A DNA stretch of 64,000 nucleotides from Pseudoalteromonas aliena SW19. Its GTDB lineage: Bacteria > Pseudomonadota > Gammaproteobacteria > Enterobacterales > Alteromonadaceae. Below, one piece after another: positions 9,706-17,740 of the stretch (its first letter is position 1; every line of letters starts with the position of its first letter). Location: the NCBI RefSeq assembly GCF_014905615.1, contig NZ_AQGU01000029.1, forward strand, positions 434,001 through 498,000, written 5' to 3'. The notes beneath the pieces are model-generated. The model had not been told where the DNA came from. It did no database searches and saw nothing but the letters and a program-made list of their open reading frames with translations. A program made the translations under genes and the position numbers.

Positions 9706-10107
9706 TTATTTAGCGGCGCTATTTTTAGCTTGGCTGGTGTTATCGGTGCTTTTTTGAGAATGTGCTGCAAGTAAGCGATGAAACGCGAGTCTGGTTTTTA
9801 ATCCTTCAATAGCGACTTGTTTAATTATAAGATTAAAAGTAATTAAAATGGCAAATGCAATATGAATAGGGCCGTGGGTAAATCCTGCATCTGTATCGTA
9901 AAGTGTTAAACCAAATAATAAAAATAAGACGACTAAAAATATTTCGAGTAATTGACTTGAATAAAAGCTCAAACGACCTTCGCTTTTATGATCTTTTTTT
10001 ATGCGAATAGCGCAAAAAAAAGGGATCACTTTGATTTTAAATGCAGCGTTTTTCTCTACGTAGTTCTCGCCTAGTTCATCGAGTTGTTGGCGTAATTGGT
10101 CAATCAT
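9706..10107 (-). CDS. Small two-TM membrane protein, unknown function
   Basis: A 133-residue protein I do not recognise. It starts with an amphipathic region (MIDQLRQQLDELGENYVEKN), then a basic juxtamembrane segment, two predicted transmembrane helices (around 53-70 and 82-97) and a polar C-terminus. It is followed after 2 bp by the DUF2431 methyltransferase gene on the same strand, suggesting one transcript. Nothing in the sequence shows a catalytic function. Confidence 0.7.
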   Translation of the reverse strand: MIDQLRQQLDELGENYVEKNAAFKIKVIPFFCAIRIKKDHKSEGRLSFYSSQLLEIFLVVLFLLFGLTLYDTDAGFTHGPIHIAFAILITFNLIIKQVAIEGLKTRLAFHRLLAAHSQKSTDNTSQAKNSAAK

Positions 10108-10180
10108 GGTGTGTCCTTAAATAGCAGTGCGCGGATATTACCTTATTACCGAACAATATTTAAGTTTACAGCTGTTATTT

Positions 10181-10375
10181 AACCTGAACTCTGGTTAATA
10201 GATTTGCTAACACATTGAATTATGGTGATATTTAAATTTATTTTCTCTAGCCAGAGATTTTCTGTGAGAACAAGGCGAATTTACGCGTCAATAGCGGGCC
10301 TATTGCAAGTAAATTCAACGCAGTTAGCGCTGAAAATAGCGGCTTGAGATAGATTTATTATCCAGAGCTCAGGTT
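10181..10375. repeat. MITE family 1, copy A (195 bp)
   Basis: Non-autonomous element with imperfect terminal inverted repeats: AACCTGAACTCTGG at the left end and CCAGAGCTCAGGTT at the right. It is flanked by ATTT and ACTT (3 of 4 bases matching), a degenerate 4-bp target duplication. The interior contains the family core GGCGAATTTACGCGTCAATA. Same orientation as copy E. Its right end overlaps the DUF3429 stop codon. No transposase is encoded. Confidence 0.9.
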
Positions 10376-10793
10376 ACTTAGGATAAATACTCATACCGAT
10401 AATAAGGATATGACAAACAAACACAACAGAGGTGAGTACTACACGCATTTTTTGATAATCTTTATGGTAGGTTTGCCATTGTGCAGTCGCTTTTTCAAAA
10501 AGTAGTACTAGCCAAAAACTTGCAGCTAACCAACCAAGCGCCCACTCAACAGGTAAAAATGCTAAAAATGGTACTGGTATAACAGGTAGTACAGCTTTTA
10601 CTGCATCGCTGTAGCGTTGCTCACCTGCACGCCATAAGTTACCAGCCATAAATGCTAATATTGCAATGCTGTAAAAAGTAAAAAACTCTAAATTAATACT
10701 ATTACTACCAAACACAAGAGGCCAACCTACACAGCCTAAAAATGGGATTAAGCCTAAGTAACCTAATTGAATGTGGTTGATAAATTTTTCCAT
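10374..10793 (-). CDS. DUF3429 inner-membrane protein
   Basis: A 139-residue protein with four hydrophobic segments (near 12-30, 36-52, 68-96, 118-136), matching DUF3429: LGYLGLIPFLGC at the start, YSIAILAFMAGNLW in the middle. Function is unknown; the family is widespread in marine proteobacteria. Its TAA stop is made of one base of flanking DNA plus AA from the end of MITE copy A, so the element defines the C-terminus (SIYPK). The original C-terminus may have been slightly longer. Confidence 0.85.
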   Translation of the reverse strand: MEKFINHIQLGYLGLIPFLGCVGWPLVFGSNSINLEFFTFYSIAILAFMAGNLWRAGEQRYSDAVKAVLPVIPVPFLAFLPVEWALGWLAASFWLVLLFEKATAQWQTYHKDYQKMRVVLTSVVFVCHILIIGMSIYPK

Positions 10794-10934
10794 AATAGTA
10801 TGCCTTGTATTTATGTGATTAAAAGCGTGGGTATTGTAGCAGTATTGCGATTAGCTATCTTAATAATTCGCCAATATCTATAGTCCAAATAATGCTTACG
10901 ATAAAAGAGATTATATAGTTCAATCTTAAAAATC

Positions 10935-10956
10935 GATTGGTTTAATCTAAACAATC
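10935..10956. promoter_or_regulatory. Imperfect palindrome upstream of ahpC, candidate OxyR-type operator
   Basis: GATTGGTTTA at 10935-10944 and TAAACAATC at 10948-10956 form an imperfect inverted repeat about 115 bp before ahpC. LysR regulators such as OxyR, the known activator of ahpCF, bind such dyads. The match to the OxyR consensus (ATAG/CTAT tetrads) is poor, so this is only a candidate. Confidence 0.3.
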
Positions 10957-11071
10957 AATTTTATTTAATTATCCATTGGCCGTATTGTACTAATCAAGCC
11001 AACGCAAGAGGCCATATATTACGGCTGCGTTGAGTAACTTTAATTCTACTTAAATATAAATGAGGAATACC

Positions 11072-11641
11072 ATGAGCACTTCATTAATCAATACAAAATT
11101 ACAACCATTCAATGCAACCGCTTACCACAACGGTGACTTTGTAGAATTGTCTGAAAAAGATGTTTTAGGTAAATGGTCAATCTTCTTCTTTTACCCAGCC
11201 GATTTTACATTTGTATGTCCTACTGAACTTGGCGATGTGGCAGATCATTACGCACAACTTCAAGAAATGGGCGTAGAGGTTTACTCAGTATCTACTGACA
11301 CTCATTTTACTCATAAAGCATGGCACGATACGTCAGACACAATTGGTAAAATCACTTACCCAATGATTGGCGATCCAACAGGACGTATTACACGCAGCTT
11401 TGGCGTAATGATTGAAGAAGAAGGCTTAGCACTTCGCGGTACATTTGTAATGAACCCAGAAGGCGAAATTAAAATTATCGAAACTCACGATTTAGGTATT
11501 GGCCGTAGCGCTAAAGAACTTGTTCGTAAAGTACAAGCTGCACAATACATTGCAACTCACGACGGTGAAGTTTGCCCTGCATCTTGGCAGCCAGGTGAAG
11601 ACACACTTGCACCTTCACTAGACCTAGTTGGTAAAATCTAA
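11072..11641 (+). CDS. ahpC: Alkyl hydroperoxide reductase subunit C, 2-Cys peroxiredoxin
   Basis: A 189-residue cytosolic peroxidase reducing H2O2, organic hydroperoxides and peroxynitrite. The peroxidatic Cys lies in FFYPADFTFVCPTEL near residue 48, and the resolving Cys in GEVCPASWQPGE near 166; both are intact, as is the GIGRSAKELVRK segment of AhpC. Length equals E. coli AhpC (187). I choose ATG 11072, which has GAGG at proper spacing, rather than the ATG four codons earlier. ahpF, its reductase, follows after a 155-bp gap containing a hairpin that may lower readthrough. Confidence 0.97.
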   Translation: MSTSLINTKLQPFNATAYHNGDFVELSEKDVLGKWSIFFFYPADFTFVCPTELGDVADHYAQLQEMGVEVYSVSTDTHFTHKAWHDTSDTIGKITYPMIGDPTGRITRSFGVMIEEEGLALRGTFVMNPEGEIKIIETHDLGIGRSAKELVRKVQAAQYIATHDGEVCPASWQPGEDTLAPSLDLVGKI

Positions 11642-11663
11642 GTACCAGATTTTCCAATCAAGT

Positions 11664-11683
11664 AAGGGCAGGTAACTGCCCTT
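11664..11683 (+). terminator. Hairpin in ahpC-ahpF gap (attenuator or 3' stabiliser)
   Basis: An 8-bp stem (AAGGGCAG/CTGCCCTT) with a GTAA tetraloop lies 22 bp after the ahpC stop. There is no T-run after it, so it is more likely a partial attenuator or mRNA 3'-end stabiliser that favours ahpC over ahpF expression. Confidence 0.55.
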
Positions 11684-11796
11684 AAATTGACAAACATACG
11701 TTTGTTGATGCCTCATTTATCAATATACTTGTTTAAGCACATGCATTATTTGGCATGGGGGGCTTGCTGTTTAAATTTTTCTAAAAAGGTTAAGCC

Positions 11797-13377
11797 ATGT
11801 TAGATAACAACATAAAAAATCAATTAAAAAGCCATTTTGAATCGCTTACTCAACCTGTTGAGCTGCTTATTGCCTTGGATGACAGCAAAAAATCAGCAGA
11901 GGTAGAAAGCTTAGCAAACGATTTAGCCTCACTGAGCGATAAATTCACGGTAACAAACAACCCAGATACAAGCGCGCGTCGTCCGTCAATGGTTGTACAT
12001 TCACCAATTAAAAACACTCATATTACGTTTGCAGGCGTACCTATGGGGCACGAATTCACCAGTTTAGTGTTAGCGCTTTTACATACAGGCGGACATGCAA
12101 GTAAAGCTAAAAGCGAAGACATTGAGCAAATACAATCGCTTACTCAAGAGCTCAACTTTGAAGTATATATAAGTTTAAGTTGCCAAACGTGCCCGCAAGT
12201 AGTGCAAGCACTCAATACTATGGCAGCGACAAACAGCAATATTAAGGCGACCATGATTGATGGCGCGTTATTTCAAGGCGAAGTAGAAGAGCGAAATATT
12301 TTAGCTGTACCGGCTGTGTATTTAAATGGCGAACCATTTAGCCAAGGTGCGCTAAGCCTTACCGACATACTTAATAAAGTAGATAGCAAAGGGGCACAAC
12401 GCCAAGCTGAGTCGCTAAGCAAAAAAGATAAATTTGATGTGCTTGTTATTGGTGGCGGGCCTGCGGGGGCATCGGCTGCGATTTACTCAGCACGAAAAGG
12501 GTTAAATACAGGCATTGTTGCCGACCGGTTTGGCGGGCAAGTGGCAGATACATTAGCAATAGAAAACTTTATTTCGATTAAGGCGACGGAAGGGCCAAAA
12601 TTGGTTGCCCAGCTTGAAGAGCACGTTAAAGAATACGATGTAGATGTAATGCATAATCAGCGGGCAGCGGCACTTAGTTATAGCAATGGTTACGAAATTA
12701 CACTAGAAAATGGCGCAGTACTTAAAGCTAAGTCGCTCGTACTTGCCACCGGCGCACGCTGGCGCGAAATGAACGTACCGGGTGAGCAAGAATATCGCGG
12801 CCACGGAGTGGCATATTGTCCACATTGCGATGGCCCTTTATTTAAAGGCAAATCCGTTGCTGTTATTGGCGGTGGTAACTCAGGCATAGAAGCGGCGATA
12901 GATTTAGCCAATATTGTGCATAGCGTTACGGTACTTGAATTTGCAGACACATTACGTGCTGATGAAGTACTCGTTCGTAAAGCTAAAAGCATGGCTAACA
13001 TTACTATTATCAAAAGTGCACAAACAACCGAAGTGCTTGGTGACGGTAAAAAAGTAACAGGCTTAATGTACACAGATAGAGTGTCGGGAGAGAGCAAAGA
13101 GCTTGAACTTGCCGGTATATTTGTACAAATAGGCTTAATACCAAATACCGAGTGGTTAAAAGACAGCGACCTTGAGCTAAGCAAATTTGGTGAAATACTG
13201 ATTGATGCTAAAGGTGCGACTTCGTTACCAGGCATTTATGGAGCGGGGGATGCGACCAATACTCCGTTTAAACAAATTATTATTGCAATGGGCAGTGGCG
13301 CAACGGCAAGCTTAGGCGCATTTGATTATTTAATTCGCCACAGCGATGAAACCGAACAAGATCAAAGCGCTGCTTAA
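11797..13377 (+). CDS. ahpF: Alkyl hydroperoxide reductase subunit F
   Basis: A 526-residue NADH-dependent flavoprotein disulfide reductase that re-reduces AhpC. The N-terminal double thioredoxin-fold domain (1-200) has the CxxC in LSCQTCPQV. The FAD motif VLVIGGGPAGASAAIYSARKG follows at about 213-233, the catalytic CPHC in VAYCPHCDGPLF, and the NADH motif VAVIGGGNSGIEAAIDLA. Length fits E. coli AhpF (521). It is downstream of ahpC and followed by a strong terminator, giving a two-gene peroxide-defence unit. Confidence 0.97.
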   Translation: MLDNNIKNQLKSHFESLTQPVELLIALDDSKKSAEVESLANDLASLSDKFTVTNNPDTSARRPSMVVHSPIKNTHITFAGVPMGHEFTSLVLALLHTGGHASKAKSEDIEQIQSLTQELNFEVYISLSCQTCPQVVQALNTMAATNSNIKATMIDGALFQGEVEERNILAVPAVYLNGEPFSQGALSLTDILNKVDSKGAQRQAESLSKKDKFDVLVIGGGPAGASAAIYSARKGLNTGIVADRFGGQVADTLAIENFISIKATEGPKLVAQLEEHVKEYDVDVMHNQRAAALSYSNGYEITLENGAVLKAKSLVLATGARWREMNVPGEQEYRGHGVAYCPHCDGPLFKGKSVAVIGGGNSGIEAAIDLANIVHSVTVLEFADTLRADEVLVRKAKSMANITIIKSAQTTEVLGDGKKVTGLMYTDRVSGESKELELAGIFVQIGLIPNTEWLKDSDLELSKFGEILIDAKGATSLPGIYGAGDATNTPFKQIIIAMGSGATASLGAFDYLIRHSDETEQDQSAA

Positions 13378-13450
13378 TATTATTTAATAAAAAATTTAAT
13401 AGAAACATCTCTTGATATAACAGCGTCCACCCTTAGCTGTTTGTTCACCC

Positions 13451-13482
13451 AAGCCGCCCTTCTCCAAAGGCGGCTTTTTTAT
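13451..13482 (+). terminator. Rho-independent terminator after ahpF
   Basis: An 8-bp GC-rich stem (AAGCCGCC at 13451-13458, GGCGGCTT at 13469-13476) followed by six T residues. Confidence 0.93.
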
Positions 13483-13503
13483 GCCTAAAAATTAACATGC
13501 GAT

Positions 13504-13743
13504 TTAATCGCAGCCACCACCAGAATCACCACCGCCGCAATTGCTATCCGTATGAGACGTGCCACCGCCTACATAACTTGACGAGCCTCTAGTCGATTTA
13601 GCCTTTGTAACAAAAGTTGAGAGTAGTAAAATACTGATCCCCACAATGACAATAATTAATGGTGGCCATTGTTGAGTTGAAAAACCTTTGAATAGCACTA
13701 TAGCTAATATAGCGAACAATACGGTTCTAAATATATTTTTCAT
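13504..13743 (-). CDS. Small membrane protein with glycine-rich, cysteine-ended tail
   Basis: A 79-residue protein of unknown function. It has two hydrophobic segments (about 6-20 and 27-44), a short basic loop (TKAKSTRGSS) and a C-terminus of glycine clusters with cysteines: SNCGGGDSGGGCD. Such GGG/Cys tails recur in small bacterial membrane proteins of unknown function (related to the TIGR04222 style of ending). GGGAATTC upstream may serve as ribosome site. It lies just downstream of the hybrid sensor kinase on the same strand (31-bp gap), so it may share its transcript. Confidence 0.7.
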   Translation of the reverse strand: MKNIFRTVLFAILAIVLFKGFSTQQWPPLIIVIVGISILLLSTFVTKAKSTRGSSSYVGGGTSHTDSNCGGGDSGGGCD

Positions 13744-13774
13744 TTTTGAATTCCCTATACAACTATATCTTTTA

Positions 13775-15799
13775 TTAATGTTTGAATTTCAGCCGCTTAG
13801 CGGCCGAGGCAATAGCAATTTCTAGTGAGTGCATTTTAAATGGTTTTGAGATAAACATATCCATACCCACTTGCTTACATGCCAATTTATCTTGCGATGA
13901 AGTATTGGCCGTAAGAGCAACAATATAGGTTGAATCGGGCGTACAGATATTTTTTGAACGCAGTTGTTTTGTTGCCTCAAAGCCATCAAGTATAGGCATA
14001 ATACAATCCATAAAAATAAGGTCGTAATGCTTTTGCTCGCATTTAAATATGGCGTCTTGCCCATCTACTGCAAAGTCTGGTTTTATATTAAATTTATTTA
14101 GTGAGGCATCAAGAACGAGTCTGTTTATGTCGTTGTCATCAACCACTAAAACAGCAAGCTCACACGCGTTAATATTTATTTTTGATAGTGGATTTAGCTC
14201 TACTTTTTGCTCTTTACCTAGTTCTATGGGTATATTTAGCGAAAAAGTAGTTCCTTGATTCACTTTACTACTGACCTTAATTTTCCCGCCCATGTACTCA
14301 ACAAGTTCTTTAACTATTGCGAGGCCAAGCCCTGTGCCACCTTTACTATTTTTAGCATCAACTTCTTGAGTAAAAGGGGAGAACAAAGACTGAAGAAATT
14401 GGCTAGTCATGCCTCTTCCTGTATCAGTTACTTCAATGTTTAACGTTAGTTTATTATTGTTATTAAGAACTGATGTATGCAGTGTTACACAACCGTACTC
14501 AGTAAATTTTAACGCATTACTTAATAAGTTAGAGGTAATTTGGCTTAGTCGTGTGTTGTCGCAATATGCCCAGCAGTTATCAGAAATTTCATTTGTTACT
14601 TCTAGCTCTACATTACTGCTTTTAAATAAAGGCGTATACAAAGACACCAGATCAGTAAAGGTTGTTTTTAGTAAAACGTTAGTGGGTTCTAGCTTTAATT
14701 CACCATGATTTATTTTAGAAAAATCGAGGACTTCGTTGATTATACTCAAAAGTATATCGGCGCTACGTAGCGCTACTCTTATTTTTTCTGTTCTTTTTTC
14801 TTCGCTGTGCTCATCTATCAATGTAGTGAGCATGCCAGTAATACCATTCAGCGGTGTTCTGAGTTCGTGGCTTATTTTTGCAAAAAGCATGCTTCTATCA
14901 TCTAGCAAGCGCTCCGCTTCGGCTTTTTTCTTTTTAAGCGCTTCTCTTAGTGTTACCGCTTCAGTGATGTCTTGAAATGTACCAAATAACCGCGTGCAGT
15001 GATCACCATTAAATTGTGCTTCTCCGAAGGTAGACACCCAAATTGTTTGTTTTTTTGCTGTTATAATTTCAAGTTCTAAATGCCACTTTTCACCATGGTG
15101 AACAGCATTTTCTACGGCCTTATTTATATTATCTCTGCTTGCACCTTCTTTATAAAAATCGATAGCAGAGTCCATTTCAGGGTTATAGTCTTCATCAACT
15201 TGATGAATTCGTTTAGTTTGCTGACTCCAATAAATTTTATTATTAGTGAGATCAACTTCCCAAGTGCCTATATTTGCTACGCTTTCTAATTTTAGCAAAT
15301 CGTTACTGTTTTTTATTAACTGTTCTTTGGTTATAGCGCGTGCGAACTCTGCGCCTAACCATTGTGCAAATAGCTCTATGTAATCGTAGGCTTCATCTGT
15401 AAAAATAGGAGACTGGTTAAGTGAGGAGAAATTTACAGTGCCAAAAATATCGTCACCTATTTTGATAGGCGCACCAATATACGATTCGAGTTGAAAATTT
15501 GCATAACAAGGGTGATTAGCTATTACGCTTTGCGAGACGTTATGAAATGCAAGTGCGGAGCCCGCAACAAGAGTGTGTACGCAGTAGGTGCCTTCTAGAT
15601 CAAATTGAGTGCCTATTTCTAGCGAGTTATCTGGCGTAATAGCATGTAACACGGTATAGCATTTACCCTCAACTTTACTAATGATAGCGACGTCAAGGTT
15701 AAACACATTAAGCCCGAATGCTAAAAGTTGATTAATTTTTTCGTCAAAGCTCAGACTTTGGTTAGACACTATGTCGTGAAATTGCCTAAGAAAATTCAA
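13775..15799 (-). CDS. Hybrid sensor histidine kinase (GAF-PAS-HisKA-HATPase-REC)
   Basis: A 674-residue soluble sensor kinase with no membrane segment. Order: GAF domain at about 20-155 (EGTYCVHTLV, SYIGAPIKIGDDIFGTVNFSS), PAS/PAC at 170-285 (GTWEVDLTNNKIYWS), HisKA near 300-370 with phospho-acceptor His in ISHELRTPLNGI, HATPase with N-box SNLLSNALKF, G1 VTDTGRGM and G2 GGTGLGLAIVKE, and a receiver domain at 548-670 (VVDDNDIN, phospho-Asp in FMDCIMP, KPF). The start is TTG at 15799 with GGGGTG upstream; no closer ATG fits. It must phosphorelay to an unlinked Hpt or regulator. The signal is unknown. Confidence 0.93.
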   Translation of the reverse strand: MNFLRQFHDIVSNQSLSFDEKINQLLAFGLNVFNLDVAIISKVEGKCYTVLHAITPDNSLEIGTQFDLEGTYCVHTLVAGSALAFHNVSQSVIANHPCYANFQLESYIGAPIKIGDDIFGTVNFSSLNQSPIFTDEAYDYIELFAQWLGAEFARAITKEQLIKNSNDLLKLESVANIGTWEVDLTNNKIYWSQQTKRIHQVDEDYNPEMDSAIDFYKEGASRDNINKAVENAVHHGEKWHLELEIITAKKQTIWVSTFGEAQFNGDHCTRLFGTFQDITEAVTLREALKKKKAEAERLLDDRSMLFAKISHELRTPLNGITGMLTTLIDEHSEEKRTEKIRVALRSADILLSIINEVLDFSKINHGELKLEPTNVLLKTTFTDLVSLYTPLFKSSNVELEVTNEISDNCWAYCDNTRLSQITSNLLSNALKFTEYGCVTLHTSVLNNNNKLTLNIEVTDTGRGMTSQFLQSLFSPFTQEVDAKNSKGGTGLGLAIVKELVEYMGGKIKVSSKVNQGTTFSLNIPIELGKEQKVELNPLSKININACELAVLVVDDNDINRLVLDASLNKFNIKPDFAVDGQDAIFKCEQKHYDLIFMDCIMPILDGFEATKQLRSKNICTPDSTYIVALTANTSSQDKLACKQVGMDMFISKPFKMHSLEIAIASAAKRLKFKH

Positions 15800-16015
15800 A
15801 AGAAAACACCCCGTAAGCTTTTGTTCAATTTATACAGTATAAAAGCCAATTAAAGGCATATTCATTAATTACTAAGTAAGTTTAGCAGTTTTTATCGATG
15901 ATAACTAAAACTGATGTGTACACTTTAAATTTATAACCTTATGTTTTGTAGTATAATAGAGCATTAATATAACGCTGAGTGTAATATTAATTATATAATG
16001 CTCAGTGTTTTATAT

Positions 16016-16237
16016 TTAGTAGGTTGAGTTTGGTGTGTACTCAGGATTTATATCGCCGCCTACTTCCTCTGGGTCAACATCGTTAATAAGCAGTGTTTCA
16101 CGTACAGCTTCAATGTGATCAAGTACGCTTTGGTAGCGCTCGCCATATTCGTATTTTGTCACTTCAATCGCTTTAGGCATGTAAGTAAAAGCTATTTTAA
16201 GTGCGTGGAGTGCTTCTTCGTTTATCTTTTCGCTCAT
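16016..16237 (-). CDS. Conserved-looking small acidic protein, unknown function
   Basis: A 73-residue, acidic, probably soluble protein (ALHALKIAFTYMPKAIEV near the start, EEVGGDINPEYTPNSTY at the end). ATG at 16237 is preceded by an AAGAGAA-like ribosome site. I do not recognise the family. It stands alone between the sensor kinase and MITE copy B, whose end lies 28 bp upstream of its start codon, so the element occupies its promoter region. Confidence 0.65.
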   Translation of the reverse strand: MSEKINEEALHALKIAFTYMPKAIEVTKYEYGERYQSVLDHIEAVRETLLINDVDPEEVGGDINPEYTPNSTY

Positions 16238-16265
16238 AATATTCTCTTATGTGTAGGCTATAGTT

Positions 16266-16460
16266 AACCTGAGTTCTGGATAATAAATCTATCTCAGCAG
16301 CTATTTTTAGCGCTAACTGCGTTGAATTTCCTTGCAATAGACCAGCTATTGACGCGTAAATTTGCCTTGTTTTCACCAAAAATTTCTAGCTAGAGAGAAA
16401 CAGACTTAAATATCGTTATTATTTATAGTGTTTTTAAATCTCTTAACCAGAATTCAGGTT
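16266..16460. repeat. MITE family 1, copy B (195 bp)
   Basis: Terminal inverted repeats AACCTGAGTTCTGG and CCAGAATTCAGGTT, flanked by perfect 4-bp direct repeats AGTT (16262-16265 and 16461-16464). Opposite orientation to copies A and E. Its right end is read through by uppP and supplies that gene's last codons and stop. Confidence 0.93.
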
Positions 16461-17216
16461 AGTTAATAAAATAACACCAAATACGATTCGGTAAAGACCA
16501 AAACTAACAAAAGTGAAATTTTCTAGAAAGCGTATGAATAGTTTAATAGTAAAATAGGCGACTATAAAAGACGTTAAAAAACCGACAGCAAGAGCAGTTA
16601 GGTCATCTAAGCTAAATAGTTGGTAATGTTTAAGTAAGTCGTACCCTGAGGCTGCTGCAAGTACAGGTAAACCAAGTAAAAATGAAAATTCAGCGCTGGC
16701 TTTTCGGTTTAAACCACACAACATGGCACCAACAATAGAACTTCCTGCACGACTAGTCCCCGGAATTAACGCAAATACTTGTGCTACGCCAATCCAAAGA
16801 GCTTGTTTATAAGTAACTTGGGTTAAATCTGTAGTTGCGCAGTGGGCCTCTTTATAATTGCGCTCTAATAGTAAAAAAATCACACCGCCTACAATAAACA
16901 TAACCCCTACTATTGGTACGCTAAACAGTGTTTTTATTACATCACTAAATATAAAACCAATAATCCCCAGAGGAATAAATGCAATGGCAACTTTCACCCA
17001 TAAATTGAAATGTTTAGGGCTGAACTTGTCTTTATAGTTGGCTAGTACCGCTAAAATGGCGGCAAGCTGGATAATTACTTCGAAGGCGAGGTTTGCGTCT
17101 GTTGGTTCAATGCCTAGCCACTTTGACGCTACAATTAAGTGTCCAGTTGATGATATGGGTAAAAATTCTGTTATACCTTCAATAATACCTAAAATAATCG
17201 CGTTAATTATATCCAC
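16443..17216 (-). CDS. uppP: Undecaprenyl-diphosphatase UppP (BacA)
   Basis: A 257-residue polytopic membrane enzyme that dephosphorylates undecaprenyl diphosphate to recycle the lipid carrier for peptidoglycan and O-antigen; it can confer bacitracin resistance. Both signatures are intact: EGITEFLPISSTGHLIVAS at 14-32 and PGTSRAGSSIVGAMLCG near 152-168. The start is GTG with AGGAAG nine bases upstream. The last five residues (NLNSG) and the TAA are encoded by the end of MITE copy B. The usual length is about 265-273, so a few C-terminal residues were replaced. The catalytic core is unaffected. Confidence 0.95.
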   Translation of the reverse strand: MDIINAIILGIIEGITEFLPISSTGHLIVASKWLGIEPTDANLAFEVIIQLAAILAVLANYKDKFSPKHFNLWVKVAIAFIPLGIIGFIFSDVIKTLFSVPIVGVMFIVGGVIFLLLERNYKEAHCATTDLTQVTYKQALWIGVAQVFALIPGTSRAGSSIVGAMLCGLNRKASAEFSFLLGLPVLAAASGYDLLKHYQLFSLDDLTALAVGFLTSFIVAYFTIKLFIRFLENFTFVSFGLYRIVFGVILLTNLNSG

Positions 17217-17384
17217 GGTGTACTGCTTCCTGAAAAATTAAAAAGCCCGAGCTTGGCTTAACTGAAATGATGCATTACTGCGTACCTAAATTGCGAGGCG
17301 TAGCATAAGAGCTCTTAAGGAAAACCAACAGTGTTTTTAGACTTAATTTGTTTAATAAATTGCATTAAGCATCAAATGCACAAT

Positions 17385-17404
17385 ATAATAACAATTGTTA
17401 TCAT
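17385..17404. promoter_or_regulatory. Candidate Fur box upstream of PepSY operon
   Basis: A perfect 14-bp palindrome ATAACAATTGTTAT at 17388-17401 inside a Fur-like AT-rich context (TAATAACAATTGTTATCATT), 50 bp upstream of the first gene. The similarity to the GATAATGATAATCATTATC consensus is partial, but PepSY/DUF3649-type operons are commonly iron-regulated. Confidence 0.55.
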
Positions 17405-17452
17405 TTGCATACGCTGTTTAGTATATGCTTAAGTAAATTTAATGAGCAAACA

Positions 17453-17740
17453 ATGAATAATAAAAAAACGTTTAACGCTACACGTCGGCGACACTTATTA
17501 GCCTGCGTGATGGCACTTATTACCGCCGTTATCATAATCCCTGGAATGACCACTTATTTACCCTTTGAGATGAGTGAGCAAATTTTGCTGCCTATTTTGT
17601 TGTTTCCAATCATTTGGACAGCGTTATTTATATATGCTTATTTGGCTGAAAAAGTATGGCAGCCTTTTATAGTGATGGGTTTATTGTGTGCTACACACGG
17701 ATTATTTAGTTTTTGGGCGTTAACGCAGGGGCAAGGATGA
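17453..17740 (+). CDS. Small three-TM membrane protein of PepSY iron-uptake operon (DUF3649-like)
   Basis: A 95-residue protein with a basic N-terminus (KTFNATRRRH) and three hydrophobic segments (about 13-30, 40-58, 68-88). Size, topology and place before a PepSY gene resemble the DUF3649 iron uptake proteins of siderophore operons; the family call is tentative. ATG 17453 is preferred over an ATG-less extension to 17405. Its TGA overlaps the ATG of the PepSY gene (ATGA), so translation is coupled. A Fur-like palindrome lies upstream. Confidence 0.75.
   Translation: MNNKKTFNATRRRHLLACVMALITAVIIIPGMTTYLPFEMSEQILLPILLFPIIWTALFIYAYLAEKVWQPFIVMGLLCATHGLFSFWALTQGQG

Noticed and set aside
12690..13235. 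181-codon frame on the minus strand inside ahpF
   Set aside because: Antisense to a highly conserved enzyme, serine-rich with no domain; a typical shadow frame.
15966..16010. Imperfect hairpin CTGAG ... CTCAG downstream of the 73-residue gene
   Set aside because: Arms pair poorly inside and no T-run follows on the relevant strand, so I do not call it a terminator.
16197..16379. 60-codon frame with KTRQIYASIAGLLQ
   Set aside because: It lies inside MITE copy B. The same peptide appears in copy E (38149-38409), so it is the translation of the repeat, not a gene.
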